A DNA stretch of 64,000 nt, from contig JBBHKE010003360.1 of NCBI GenBank assembly GCA_037447655.1, positions 312,403 through 376,402 on the forward strand, read 5' to 3'. Position numbers and translations under genes: made by a program. This document shows positions 1-11,772 of the stretch, one piece after another. The stretch comes from Zygnema cylindricum. Lineage: Eukaryota > Streptophyta > Zygnematophyceae > Zygnematales > Zygnemataceae. The notes beneath the pieces are model-generated. The model was not told the origin of the DNA, searched no databases, and saw only the letters and a list, made by a program, of their open reading frames with translations. The first letter of the stretch is position 1. Every line of letters begins with the position of its first letter.

Positions 1-485
1 TTATGTCACGCTCCAGAATTGTTAACCGTTACCCGATACGCGTTTACGAATATAAAAGCTAACCAAAACTCGATTTCTCGCGACTACCCGTACAAGCCCT
101 AATATGTACTTAATTAATGGTACATCTCCCTCATACCTTCCACTATACCAAGAGTACAAAGTACAATAATGTTGGATAGAATAGACAGTACAAAACCTTC
201 AATTTTTTTCCGTTTTTTGCTTACCCGACCGTACCCGTTTTTTTTTTTATGGAATCACCCGCCCGAATCCGACCGGCCCTCAAAATTTGGCACCCGAATC
301 AGTTCCGGATCCGACCGGTCGGGTAACAGTCAGGTACACATTCGGGTACCCGATTGCGACCTCTGGTTGAAAGTCTAATATGTGCAATGCACATCTGCAC
401 GTAGTCGCATCAAATTCATCACATCGGTTAAATTCCGCACGATATTCCGATGTGTCCTATGTTCACATTGCAGGACAGATTTTAT
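1..485. repeat. Dispersed repeat, copy 1, containing the right part of a hAT-like element
   Basis: This stretch is repeated in direct orientation at about 5574-6068, including the flank that begins GTTGAAAGTC after the element end ACCTCTG at 365. The shared flank means the element was already in place when the larger unit was copied. Its left end lies outside the window. No gene is seen here. Confidence 0.75.
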
Positions 486-1110
486 GCCATGATTTGGTGT
501 TGGGTATCCAAGACCATTCGATAATATTCGATATATATCGAATTTCGGGTACCCGATAATCGATATATCGCTTCGATATATCGAAAATCAAAATATCGCG
601 ATATATGGCCTATATATTATATCGCCAATATATCGAAGCATAAAAAAAAATAAAAAAAAATCACAGGTCACCAAAGTCACGTGCCTTCGGACAAAGTGAC
701 GTAAAATCTTTGCCGAAAAGAAATACGGTTTTTCCTTGAAAGTCAACAGAGTGAAGGAGATCTTTGAGGTACATTGACGCGGTACACTTGCGAAGTACGC
801 GGACATAATACGCAAGTACGGATTTCCATATGAAAATGGTCAGTTTTCAAACTTTTGACAATTTTAGAGATTTGATCGTCAAGGAACCACTTAAATCAAT
901 ACACGTATGTAAAAACTTGTTTACATACGTTACGCGATGTAACCGAGGCCTCTGTAGTATAGAAATTTTGTTGTCCGTACTATTACAAAGACCACCTGAT
1001 GTAACCATACCCCAAATAAGTGATTATATGAATTACATAATTAGTACTTTTTTGTCGGTTACATTTTGTGGCGTCTACCTTTAAGGCACGGACCTAAGTT
1101 AGAATAAGTA
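486..1110. mobile_element. hAT-like non-autonomous repeat with TATCGA-rich end
   Basis: It begins near TGTTGGGTATC, followed by repeated TCGATATATCG palindromes, and then a body shared with about 48950-49530. The right end is not defined. No transposase frame is present. Confidence 0.55.
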
Positions 1111-3300
1111 ATACTAAAATAAGCCCCACGCTAGATAATTCCAAAGGCTAGTAATGATTCACAGTGTACCGTGCTCTATGCCTGGCAGCTATGCGAAGGT
1201 ACAGTCTCCCTCTCTCCCTCTCTCCTCTCTCCCTGTCCCTCTCACCATCTCTCCGCTAATCATGTTCAATCACCTGAGTTAATGCAAGAGAAAAACGAGA
1301 AAAACTCACCTTTATGCTCCCGTCCACTGCCGTGTCTTCTGTCTCTCCCTCTGCAAATCATTCAGGGCCACATCCCAACGACATGAGCCTTTCCTGCTGA
1401 CACACACCAAATCAGCGAGACTCTTCAATCATTTGTTCAAACTAAATGTGTTCTCTCCCATCTAATCCACTTTGAATCCCTTACCCTGTGCATTTTAAAA
1501 AACCTTGTTTCAGACTTTTTCGCCATTTCCGATTCACTTACGTAAAAAGGGATGCCATCATCTGGTCAAATTGACAAACCGCTGTCAAAGTAGACTGTCT
1601 GTCGCTATTAGTGTTGAACATTTTTCCGGCACTCACTCATCACATAGCTTTCCAATTTTCAACGGTGATATTACGATTGAAAGGTGAGAGAGTTATCTTT
1701 CGCTTGTTTCCTTACCAAAAAAAAAAATGACAATGAATTTAAAGACGTTTGAGTGCTCAAAAAAATGTTAACATTAATAGCAATGAGCAGTGTACATAAC
1801 TCCATATAACTTGGACATAACTTCAAATGACTAAGAACAAAAAGACAAGGACAAACCGATACAAACAAGACCACAATCAGGTACCAGACATACACTTCCA
1901 CTGGTAGAATTGCAAAATATTCACAACTGACAAAAACGAACACATCAAGGCATATTTATCCAACAAAAACCGATAATAACGATGACTAAAGATAAAAATG
2001 CTACCTTGAGGATGCCAAGGATCCGCCTCTCTCTTCCTTTTTTTTTCTGACACCTGAATGCGACCACCAGCAATAATTACAATCATGAAGAAACCGGATG
2101 ACCTCAAAAATTACCAAAGACACAATTTATATGAAAAATATTGTGGTCTCTTTCGAGGTAATTAAACATACCCATTTACAGGCATTCCTGGCCGATAATC
2201 ACCATAATAGTACAGAACACCACTTTTTTTACAAAATTGTTGAGTTTTCAGTACACAAACTTAACTACAGCGAAAGGAGCAAATGTATTTCTTTTCACGA
2301 AATAACCCACAAGCCTGCGGAAGAAGCAACAATCCAACCAACAGGCTTCAAAGTCATACGTTTGATTTGCAAACTTTCTTCAACAAGTTGCTATTAAAGA
2401 CGGTATTTAGCTTCATCCTAAGCTCAAAAGGTACAGTTCCATTACTAGAATAGGAAAGGACAAACAAGAAACCACACGCCAAATGGACTCACTGATGGAC
2501 AAGCTCGTCACCTAAAACACTCTGTGGGAAACTAGTTTAGAGGTCAGAGAGTTAGGTTACCAATATTTCCTAAAACTCTACGGCCTAACCCTTTACAGAA
2601 CATCATCCCTTCTCAACCACACTGGTGAAATCCTTTCTTCACCTTGCAATTGAAAATTCTACTGGACATCACCATCTCAGATGTTTCCTTTAGTACTTGA
2701 AACACTACGCACGCTCATATTCAATTCCTCAGTGAAATCGAAAAAAAAAGGAGAGAAAAGACAAAGTGCAAATATGCCCAGACGACAATTTTTTTTTTTT
2801 GTGTGTTACAATCCGTGATTCAACTTTTAAAAGAAAGCGACAAACAAGAAATTGTAGGAAAAGGGGTGTTAAAACCCTTTTCGTGTAGTGGGCAAAAAAA
2901 ATATTTATTTGGCTTGCTTATGAAGTTCCCAGGTGGGTCTGACCACTAGAGATAACTCGAAATTTCAAGGTGTCTCCAAGCATGTGAAAATACAAATTCC
3001 CAAACCCCTCAAAATCCAGCTTATTTCTTACCATGCTGAAAAGCAAAGCCTTTTATGGCATAATTTAGTGTAATGTTTTTTGAAATACTTTATACAGTCA
3101 CTAAATGCTCATATTGCCTGATAATAAAGGCCTGTGTTAGTAAAGGATAATATGGTTCCGTGAACAGTCATGTCGAGTGCTAACAAACATTACTATGATC
3201 CACAACGATTCCGTCTGTCTTTGTCTGGTGTCTGGGAAACTGGATACATGTAACGCAAGTTTTCAACAAAACTTGAACGGAAAACCAGTGTCCGTCGAGA
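1111..3300. other. Intergenic stretch, no gene recognised
   Basis: The stretch is AT-rich, with short open frames on both strands that have no recognisable domains, codon bias or splice context. A short CTCTCCCT pyrimidine run lies near 1200-1250. Confidence 0.5.
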
Positions 3301-3304
3301 TGTT

Positions 3305-3673
3305 CTACACTTTGACGATTATCATGCAAACACAATGCACATAAACTGACCAGTGTAAACCGTAATAATCACTAACAAAGAGTGAGAGGACGTAAGGCGT
3401 CAAGATAGACCCTTACTCCGAGTGGGCAAAATAAAGTGGTCAGCATTGACACAAACCACACTAATTTCAAAAGGAGACTTAAAGGGATAAAAGGTAATCA
3501 CTCTGGTTCGAGTGAGTGTATTTCGGACCAAAAGACATTAATTATTGTTAACCACACTTATTTAGTTTAAGTGGTCCATAATGAACCACGTGGCAGAACA
3601 TAACTAGTGTAGTTGATTCTAATGAAGTGTTAATGCTAATAATTCATTAACTCTAATACCGATGGGTGGCGTA
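3305..3673. mobile_element. Possible TA-CAC inverted-repeat element
   Basis: The left edge TACACTTTGACGATTATCA and the right edge, whose reverse complement is TACGCCACCCATCGGTATTA, resemble the ends of the better copies near 20.9 and 47.5 kb, but they match each other only loosely. Confidence 0.3.
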
Positions 3674-4837
3674 GCTTCTCGGGAGCTTAAACCATGCAGC
3701 TTTTTTCAAAGCTAGCTTACTACACAACCTCAAAATGTCCTGCCTATCTATTGCCTAGGCTTAAATCAACAAATAGATAATTTGATACTAAAACCCTCCC
3801 ACTACAACAAATATTCCCAGTCCAGCTCACCTTCCTAACAGTGTTCTCAGCCAGCTCCCCATTCTCCGTTTTTCGGACTGTTTTAACGCCACGAGGGAGC
3901 ACCACCTCTCCCCCGGGAACATCTTTTCGTCGTTTTGTCCATGAGACTGGCGCAACCAAAGAATCTCTTTGAAACGAAGCCTCATAACGCAGAGATTTGT
4001 TACGATAGCGGTCCACTTTGCGTTGAATTTTAACATCTGTCCACCGCCATGGTCTAAAGGTGAGATTCTAAATGTCGTGCTGGATCTCTATCCCTCTCCT
4101 CCTCTCCTTCCCTCCCACTCTCCCCCTCTCCCCCTCAACTCTCCCCGTCCCTTTCCCCCTTTCTCTCATCATACCTTTAGTGGTATCTACGTAAAATAGA
4201 GTGGAGTCTGGAACGGCTTCGAGTGGCCCGCCCGTCCTCTCTTCTTTACTCTCCCTCTGAATTAGGGCATCGTGCTCGGCGCTTATCGCCGCTCTCCTAA
4301 GAGCCTGTTTCTTGCTGCCACGAAAGGCTTTTCCCATGGCGAAACCGCCTTGGTCCTTCTTGTTTTGTTTTTTTTTGTTTTTTTTTTATTGTTGTATTCT
4401 GTTGATTTTGTTCTGCTTCAATTGCTGCTGAAACTTTTACCGTTTTTTCGGCTTGAGTTGCTGTTGAAACTTGCAAGTACGGTAGAGAAATTAGGAAATA
4501 GGATGGCACTGATTGGAGAATGCTGCAGGGGTTGAGGTGCACTTTGAATCGAGACTGCGGTGTGAGGAGAGCGGACACTTTAAGGAAGATGGAGATTGGA
4601 GACCGCGTAACCCTAATTTTCAAGTGAAGTCCAAATCACAGTTACGGCGTCTCAGATTTTCAAAACGTGCAGAGAGCAAAGAAACTGGGGAGTATATTTC
4701 AGGTGTCGTATATCGCATCGGATGACGATGAATGCATGCTTGCATAGCGTGAAGCAAATGTTTTGTTTAGCGATATAGTATCGCAAGCCAAATAAAATTG
4801 CCACAATGGTACACGATATAAAAAGCTAAAGTGTTCG
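3674..4837. other. Intergenic stretch, no gene recognised
   Basis: Overlapping short frames on both strands (about 3744-4725) have no recognisable motif. A C/T-rich run of CTCTCC words at 4085-4160 explains the longest ones. Confidence 0.45.
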
Positions 4838-4845
4838 GTACAGGC

Positions 4846-5470
4846 CAGAGGTCGCAAACGGTCAACCGAAACCGTGACCGACCTTTAACCGACCGCCCGC
4901 GCCGGATCCGGAACGGATTCGGTTGCCAAATTTTGGGGGCCGGGCGGTTGCGGTCGGTTGATTCACCATATAAAAAAAAGTCGGTTACGGTCGGTCAACC
5001 AATAAACCAAAAAAAATAAAAAATTTGTACTGTCCATACAATCCAACATTATTGTACTTTGTACTCTTTGGTATCGTGGAAGTACTTGACATCATGATTA
5101 GCGTTGCAAAATCTGACACGGTAGTAACACTATTCATTTCGCAAATCTTAGGGAACGCGACAAAGCGTCGAAAATCTGACACGGTAGTATACACTATTCA
5201 TGTCGCAAATCTTAGGGAACACGACAAATCGTAATTATTGGCTTATTCATACGTCGTACATTAATTAATTTTGTACTTTTCGGTTATCGCGGGCACGGTT
5301 AGTCGTGAGAAATCGAGTTTCGATTAACCTTTATTTTCGTAAACGCCGGTCGGTTAACGATTAGCAATTTTGGAGCGTGACATAACCTGGTCGGGCGTCG
5401 GTTACTCGGATTTTGAAAAAAAAAAACGGTCGGTTTCGGTTATGTAAATTTTTGAATTTTGTAACCTCTG
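4846..5470. mobile_element. 625-bp hAT-like non-autonomous element with perfect 8-bp target duplication
   Basis: The left end CAGAGGTCGC and right end AACCTCTG form a short inverted repeat, CAGAGGT. The element is flanked on both sides by GTACAGGC (4838-4845 and 5471-5478), a perfect 8-bp duplication. An 8-bp duplication and CAG-type ends are hallmarks of the hAT superfamily. No transposase is encoded. Related copies end at 365, 5939 and 53836. Confidence 0.85.
5108..5232. repeat. Two 63-bp tandem units inside the hAT-like element
   Basis: Two direct copies of a unit starting AAAATCTGACACGGTAGTA begin at 5108 and 5171. The same unit occurs in about three copies in the related element at 53.4-53.6 kb. 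Confidence 0.8.
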
Positions 5471-5486
5471 GTACAGGCCTACAAGG

Positions 5487-5939
5487 CAAAGATCGCAAAA
5501 GTCAAAAATTTTGATGCCCGAAACCGACAAATTTATTTTTCTTCAAAATCTGAACACTCGATACCCGACTGGGTTATGTCACGCTCCAAATTTGATAACC
5601 GTTACCCGATACGCGTTTACGAATATAAAAGTTATCCAAAACTCGATTTCTCGCGACTACCCGTACCAGCCCGAAAATGTACTTAATTAATGGTACATCT
5701 TCCTCATTCATTCCACGATACTAAGAGTACAAAGTACAATAATGTTGGATAGTATGGACAGTAGAAAACCTTCAATTTTTTTCGTTTTTTGCTTACCTGA
5801 CCGTACCCTTTTTTTTATATGAATCACCCGCCCGAATCCGACCAGCCCCCAAAATTTGGCACCCGAATCCGTTCCGGATCCGTCGCGGGCGGTCGGGTAA
5901 CGGTCGGGTACGGATTCGGATACCCGATTGCGACCTCTG
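5487..5939. mobile_element. Related hAT-like element, degenerate left end
   Basis: The left edge CAAAGATCGCAAAAGTC is a decayed form of the CAGAGGTCGCAA end, and the right edge is GCGACCTCTG. The flanks do not form a matching 8-bp duplication. From about 5574 it duplicates the beginning of the window. Confidence 0.6.
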
Positions 5940-6080
5940 GTTGAAAGTCCAACATGTGCGATGCACATCCGCACGTAGTCGCATCAAATTTTTCACATTG
6001 AATAAATTCCGCACGATATTCCGATGTGTCCTATGCTCGCATTGTTGGACAAATTCTATGCCATAGGTTGGTAGATCCAT

Positions 6081-6573
6081 AGTTGTTCAAACCGTATTTG
6101 ACTCACGATTCAATCGCGCGAATTATAAGTAACGCATTGAACGATTTGAAAAAATCGTTTAAATCGTTAATGATTTTGAATCCGTACTATTTCGTACATG
6201 AAAAGATCCGTACGATCGTACAGAATTCAAACTTACCGCGCGCAAATGGTGCAACACTGCAACGTCTTTTTTCGTAGAAGTCCGTACATTTTTGGTAAAA
6301 TTTCGTACATTTCCGTAAAATTCCGTACTTTTCCCGTAAAATTTCTGTTCAATTTACCGGACAGAAAGTACTAAGAAGTGCAACGTATCTTTTCGTCAAA
6401 GTCCGTACATTTACCGTAAAATACCGTACATTTCCCGTAAAATACCGTACATTTCCGTAAATTTTCCGTTCGGTTTACGGAGAAATACTCCGCGTTTTTT
6501 TGCGATTCTTTCAAAAGTCACAAATTATGCTTAGAAATCGGAAAAAATGAAAAATCGCACGATTTGAACAACA
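6081..6573. mobile_element. hAT-like element about 570 bp upstream of the PDX1 start
   Basis: The terminal inverted repeats are AGTTGTTCAAACCG on the left and, reverse complemented, TGTTGTTCAAATCG on the right. The flanks GTAGATCCAT and GTAGATCAT look like an imperfect target duplication. The interior is built from repeated CCGTACATTTCCGTAAAAT words also found in the element at 57838-58659. It has no coding capacity. It lies upstream of PDX1 and could affect its promoter. Confidence 0.65.
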
Positions 6574-7145
6574 GTAGATCATATTTCCCAGCACATACCG
6601 TGCGTACTAAATCTAATATTTCCTTACCCGTCATCCAAGGGTTTAACCATCCGTTTTGCAAGGTTCAGGGAGTCCGGCGACGTGCCTCCCAAGTCTTCGG
6701 AAGCTTCCTGCGACGCGGCACTCTCTCGCCATCGTTCGTTCGAGGCCGTCGCCGCGCCACGTCGCCCTCGCGCGACTCCGAACCTGCCGCCTTCTCCCTC
6801 CCAAATTCACACGCCTCGTCACCCTACCACGGCCCGTCTCTGTCCGAACCTCCCCTTTTAGATTCACTGCCCGCTCTCCAACCCTTTTTGTATCCGAACT
6901 CCTCATCTCACCTCCCATCCTTCACCTTCATACTTAAACATCATAAGGAAACTTCTATAGAGTCGTCCTTCCCTTCCCTTCTTTCTCCTTATTTTCTCTC
7001 TCTCTTCTCCTTTTCCTGTCGACTGAAAAACCGCAGTAACCTAAGCTTTTAAGTAACCAAACCTAAGAGCTAAAAGTGTATCTTGTAAGCGACTCTTTAA
7101 GTGTATTAGTGTACTTACAAGTACACACTAAATTGTCCTGTAGCC

Positions 7146-10100
7146 ATGGTGGTGGAGGCCAACGGGCATGCGAACGGGGGGGCAGTGGCTGCGGTAGCCA
7201 ATGGGGGAGGAGAGGCGAAGCGTGCGACCTTCACAGTGAAGGCAGGGCTGGCGCAGATGCTCAAGGGAGGAGTTATTATGGATGTGGTGGATGCGGACCA
7301 GGCGAGGATAGCAGAGGAGGCGGGGGCTGTAGCAGGTGACTTTTTCAGCTTTGTGTTGCCTTTTTTTATTCTTATCATTTTTATGAGTGCTATTTTTTTT
7401 TTACGGAGTAGCTTTTTTTGTTGGCTTTTTTAGGTTTCGGTTTCGTTTTTTACGACTTTTTGTAGTCACTTTGGAAGCAGGAGATGTGGCAGGTGATTCT
7501 AATGTTCGTTACAATTCTTTGCCTCAAACATGTATATATCCGTCTGTAAATTATATCTATAGATATATGTTGGAATATATTAGAATTTTTAGTCTTTTTT
7601 ATTGTTTTTAGGTTTCTCTTTTGCACCTGGTCTTGCTCCTTTTGTTGTTTTTGGTTCGGTTTTATCGTTTTTGAGGAAAAAGAACGCCACATTATATCTG
7701 TTTGCGCACTTTTACCTTTAAAGTCTCATTTTCTTAATCATGTTTTGTTTTTTCATATCTCAACTGGTTTCTAATGTTTTAACCATTTTCACTTCTTGAA
7801 CATTAGTTTTCACTTTTTATCATTTTAAGAATGATAAGGTGGGCCTCTTCTCAGCAACGAGTTGAAAATTTGCAACCATTAGCAAAACCCTTTTTTAGAT
7901 TACTATTTCCACAGGATTCTTGTTTTCCAGTCTCGTAGGAGTATTTTGGATGGTTAGAAAAAGAATAAACTTATCAGGCTTTTTTCTGAAAATCTTTGCT
8001 CAAGTCCTAATGAACTGGACGTTTTGTGAACGGTTTTTTGCATTTACGGCGTAATAAATAGTTCCCTTGAACGAATCTTGCAGAGTGATTTCGGTATATT
8101 TTGTTATTTTTTTTGGCAAATAGTCCTTTTGGTTTAATTGACTGTTTTTATTGTGTTGACTTTGTAGTTATGGCACTTGAGAGAGTTCCAGCGGATATCA
8201 GGAAGGAGGGAGGAGTGGCTCGAATGAGTGACCCCTCCATGATTAAAGAAATTAAGGAGGCGGTCACTATTCCGGTGATGGCAAAGGTGATTATCAATAA
8301 AAACAAATTATAAAGAAGTTTTCGAAGAAATTTTGCATTTTCTACTTCACATCTTTTTTACTCAGGTTTGAGGTTTTTGATTTTTGAGTCATTGGAGGAA
8401 GGATTTATGGTTTTTGTGGTTTTAGCGGCAAATAAGAATCATGAATTCGTGTTGTTTTTGATTTTAATTGTCTTTCCAGTATATTCAGTTTTTGCCTTTT
8501 CTGGTAAATAATCCTTTGTTAGGTGTTTTTTTTTTTTGGAAAATTTCCCCCCTGCCTCTCCACCCCCCCCTCACCCTTACCTTTTTCACTCCGTCCTCCC
8601 TCCCCTCTTCCCTCTCCCCCCTCTTCTCTTCTTCCTCCCACGTCACTTCACACTCTTGTCCCCTCCCTTCTCCCTCCCCCTTCCCTTCTCCCTCCCCTCC
8701 CTCATCTTTCCGCGCTCCAATTTTTTTATTGGTTAGAATTTGTTAGGTTTCGGTAAAACTTGAAATGTTTTCATGTGGAATTGTTACGTCCTCTAAATAC
8801 TTTCATTCCTCTTTTTGATTTTGAAATTGTGTTTCGCCCTTAGGCAAGAAAACTCCCTTTTCTCCATCGCCGTTCTCTCTCCCCGTCTTCGTTCCTTGTC
8901 TCCTCTCTTCCCCTTTTCCATTCTCCCTGCGCTTTCCCGTCCCTCCCTTCCTCTCTCCCTTCTCTGTTTCCTTTTTCACTGCCTTCTCCCTTCTCTTTCC
9001 CTTCCTTCCTCCCTCCTTTCTTCTTTCTCCTGTCCTTCCCCCTCCGTTTTCCTTTCCTTCCCTTTCCCCTCCCCATTCCTTTACCCCTCCCCTTCTCCCT
9101 CCCCCTTCCCCACTAAATCCTCTCTGCCCTTCAACCCATCTCAGGCAAGAATCGGACACTTCGTTGAAGCCCAAATTCTGGAGGCAATTGGTGTGGACTA
9201 TATCGACGAATCAGAAGTCTTGACCCCGGCAGATGATGTCCACCACATAAACAAGCACAACTTCTCAGTTCCATTTGTGTGCGGGTGTCGGAACTTGGGC
9301 GAGGCTCTGCGGCGAATTGCAGAGGGTGCAGCCATGATTCGGACCAAGGGGGAGGCAGGGACAGGGGATGTGGTGGAGGCGGTGAGGCATGTGAGGTCCG
9401 TACAAGGAGAGATTCGGCGTTTAGTGACTATGGACGATGACGAGCTTTACGTTTTCGCTAAGGAGGTGAGGGAGAGAGACTAAGAGTGGGAGGGAGTGAG
9501 GGAGCGGGTGAGGAAAAATGGGCTGGGATACACTAAAGACGGTAGCATTGCCAATGGGTGAGTTAGAGGCAGAGGCTTAATGGGGTGGATGTCACTGGTT
9601 AGAGTAGGTTTACATTGGCGAATAGTGGCATTACTGGGCAGTAATTCCTGGAATGACAGCAATGGAGCAGTACTGAATGGAATTTGAATGGTACAGTTTT
9701 TATGGTCTTTTGGAATTGCTGGCCAGTTACCCCTGTTTTTACCTGTTTTTTAGTTTGGGTGGAAGATGATAGAAACGAAATCATTGATATTTTTCTTAAA
9801 TTGTAGAGGGGAGAAATAATTCAAGTTAAACTTTTGACGCGTTAGATTTTAGTTTAGAATTTCTTCTATCATTGGATTGTATTGTTTCTTTTGTTTTTGT
9901 TTTTGTTTTTTACGTTGGGGTTCAATTTGGAAAGGTGTCAAAGAAATTTTAAGCTAGGCGTACACCTGCAAGTGTTGGGTTCTCTCAAAACTTACTATTA
10001 TTTATTTTGGAATGGAACTTTCACAGATTCGAGCTCCTTATGACTTGGTCAAACAGTGCAAGCAACTCGGTCGATTGCCAGTTGTTAACTTTGCAGCTGG

Positions 10101-11772
10101 AGGAGGTAATTGTCTTTTGCCTCCTAGACTTTAAGCTGGTAAATGTAAGTTTCAGCAGTAAGACAAACATGGTGAAAATTTGTATGCACTATATACAGGC
10201 TTTTTCTTTGAAAACTGCTCTACAGTCTCTTTACTAATTTAACCTCTGTTTGTGTTGAAGTTGGGTTATAACAACTAGTCTTTATAAAACGGTTTTCCTT
10301 TCTCTGTGGTATGTAAAGGCGAGTTTGGCAATGCTTTTTTTGACACTTCTTTCTTCTCTTTGGCACATGCAGTTGCCACTCCGGCCGATGCTGCGCTCAT
10401 GATGCAGATGGGATGTGATGGAGTTTTTGTTGGCTCGGTAAGTTAAAAAGTTTTAGTTTCTTGTGTCAGTCTAACCAAATCTGGTTGACAGGTTTTAGTG
10501 AACAAATTCCAGTTAACTTCCCTAATTCACACGATTTAGTTTACAAGATTAGTTAACAAATTCAAGGGAAAGATGTATAATTTGGAGGTTGGTTTGCCGT
10601 TTAAAAGATGGATTGTGGAGTAGAAGGTAAACCATGTGAGAAAGGTCAAGCTTTGGCAGTTAGCTTTTGGCATATGAATGTGTGGAAAGAGTCAGTTTGG
10701 TGTTTAAAGTTTGTTTCGGTTTTCTAAATCATTAGTCGTCCTCTCTGCCTTTGTTGGCTTTTTAGTCTCCTTGGTTTTGCTGTTGTAGGCTTTGGAGTGT
10801 AGAATAATTGAATTATTCTAAGCCATTTTCTTGACAGCCGTACCAATTTCTTTGTTATTAATTTTTATTTTTGAGTGAATCGATGTATGTAGGGTATCTT
10901 CAAGAGTGGGAATCCTGCGAAGAGGGCACGTGCCATTGTCGAGGCTGTCACTCACTTCAATGGTAGGTTTGAAATGTTTTTGGCTGTCACGCATGACTGA
11001 GAATGACATAGTAATATGTTTAGGAAGCTGTGACGAAGAGGACATCGGCTATTTTTTAGTTTTTGTCCTCAGCTATTTTTGATGTACCCTACTGCGCTAA
11101 GTCTTACTGTTCTTTTTGACTCTTGAGGTGGTGTAGTTTTGGTGTAGTTTTCGGGGAACTGGTATATAGGTTTTTTTCAGCATGTCTCTCTTTTTCAGTA
11201 TTTATAAAAAATCGAATTAGTTGCCTTTTTGCTGGTAACGTGAAGCTACAAGTCGTTGTCGAATTCATCCCTGGTGTTGAATTGGCCAATCATTATCATC
11301 TCCCCTTGTTCGTCTCTCAAATGATTCGCTAGGTGCCCAAGAAATCACCTTGATGCTCTGCTGTTTAGTTGTTTTATTTCTAGGAGTTCGTATCTCTTGT
11401 TTATCTTGTTTTCATATCGCTTCGCATATCTTTCAAGAATCTGTGTGTAGGGGTAGCTGTTAGAAAATGAAAATTTGATCTTTAAACGGATCCACCTTTG
11501 GATAGAAAATAATTTTTGTGGAGTCACAGCTGTGAGATAAGAGAGTATTCGGTTTACACTGATTTACCTTAGTGTGTCTTGTATAAGAAAAGAAAGTGTG
11601 GGAGAAAGAATGAGACGGTGTAAATAATAATTAGATTATTGACTTTTGATTGCCCCCTTTTTGGCCTTCTGCAGATCCTAAAGTCCTGGCAGATGTAAGC
11701 TGTGGATTGGGAGAGGCAATGGTGGGGATTAACTGCAAGTTTGGTGAGAAGTATTCGACACGGTCCGAGTGA
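7146..11772 (+). CDS. PDX1: Pyridoxal 5'-phosphate synthase subunit PDX1, seven exons
   Basis: PDX1 is the synthase half of the PLP synthase complex. It condenses ribose 5-phosphate, glyceraldehyde 3-phosphate and PDX2-supplied ammonia into vitamin B6 and is normally cytosolic. Exons by GT-AG junctions and frame: 7146-7335, 8168-8286, 9145-9465, 10027-10105, 10373-10437, 10893-10962 and 11675-11772. They join without a frame break to 313 residues, close to the family length of about 310. Visible landmarks are [11 protein letters not shown] near the N terminus, then [11 protein letters not shown], then VMAKARIGHF with the catalytic lysine at residue 103, RTKGEAGTG with the second active-site lysine at 171, and [15 protein letters not shown] and [15 protein letters not shown] in the phosphate-binding C-terminal half. 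The protein ends in TRSE, like plant PDX1. The start is the first in-frame ATG before the conserved core, preceded by AGCC. Arabidopsis PDX1 genes lack introns, so six introns are notable. It should be catalytic, since both lysines are present. Confidence 0.96.
8540..9143 (+). repeat. Pyrimidine-rich tracts in PDX1 intron 2
   Basis: Two long, almost pure C/T stretches (about 8550-8725 and 8870-9140) of CCCTCC and CTTCC-type words lie inside PDX1 intron 2. The second runs directly into the acceptor of exon 3. They create long spurious open frames on both strands, which I do not treat as genes. Confidence 0.8.

Noticed and set aside
6564-7052. 162-codon plus-strand frame upstream of PDX1
   Set aside because: It starts inside a mobile element, has no recognisable domain, runs through C/T-rich sequence, and lies where the PDX1 promoter and 5' UTR are expected.
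8815-9144. N-terminal extension of the frame leading into PDX1 exon 3
   Set aside because: The translation is Pro/Ser/Leu low complexity from the pyrimidine tract. The PDX1 homology begins exactly after a CAG acceptor at 9144, so this part is intron.
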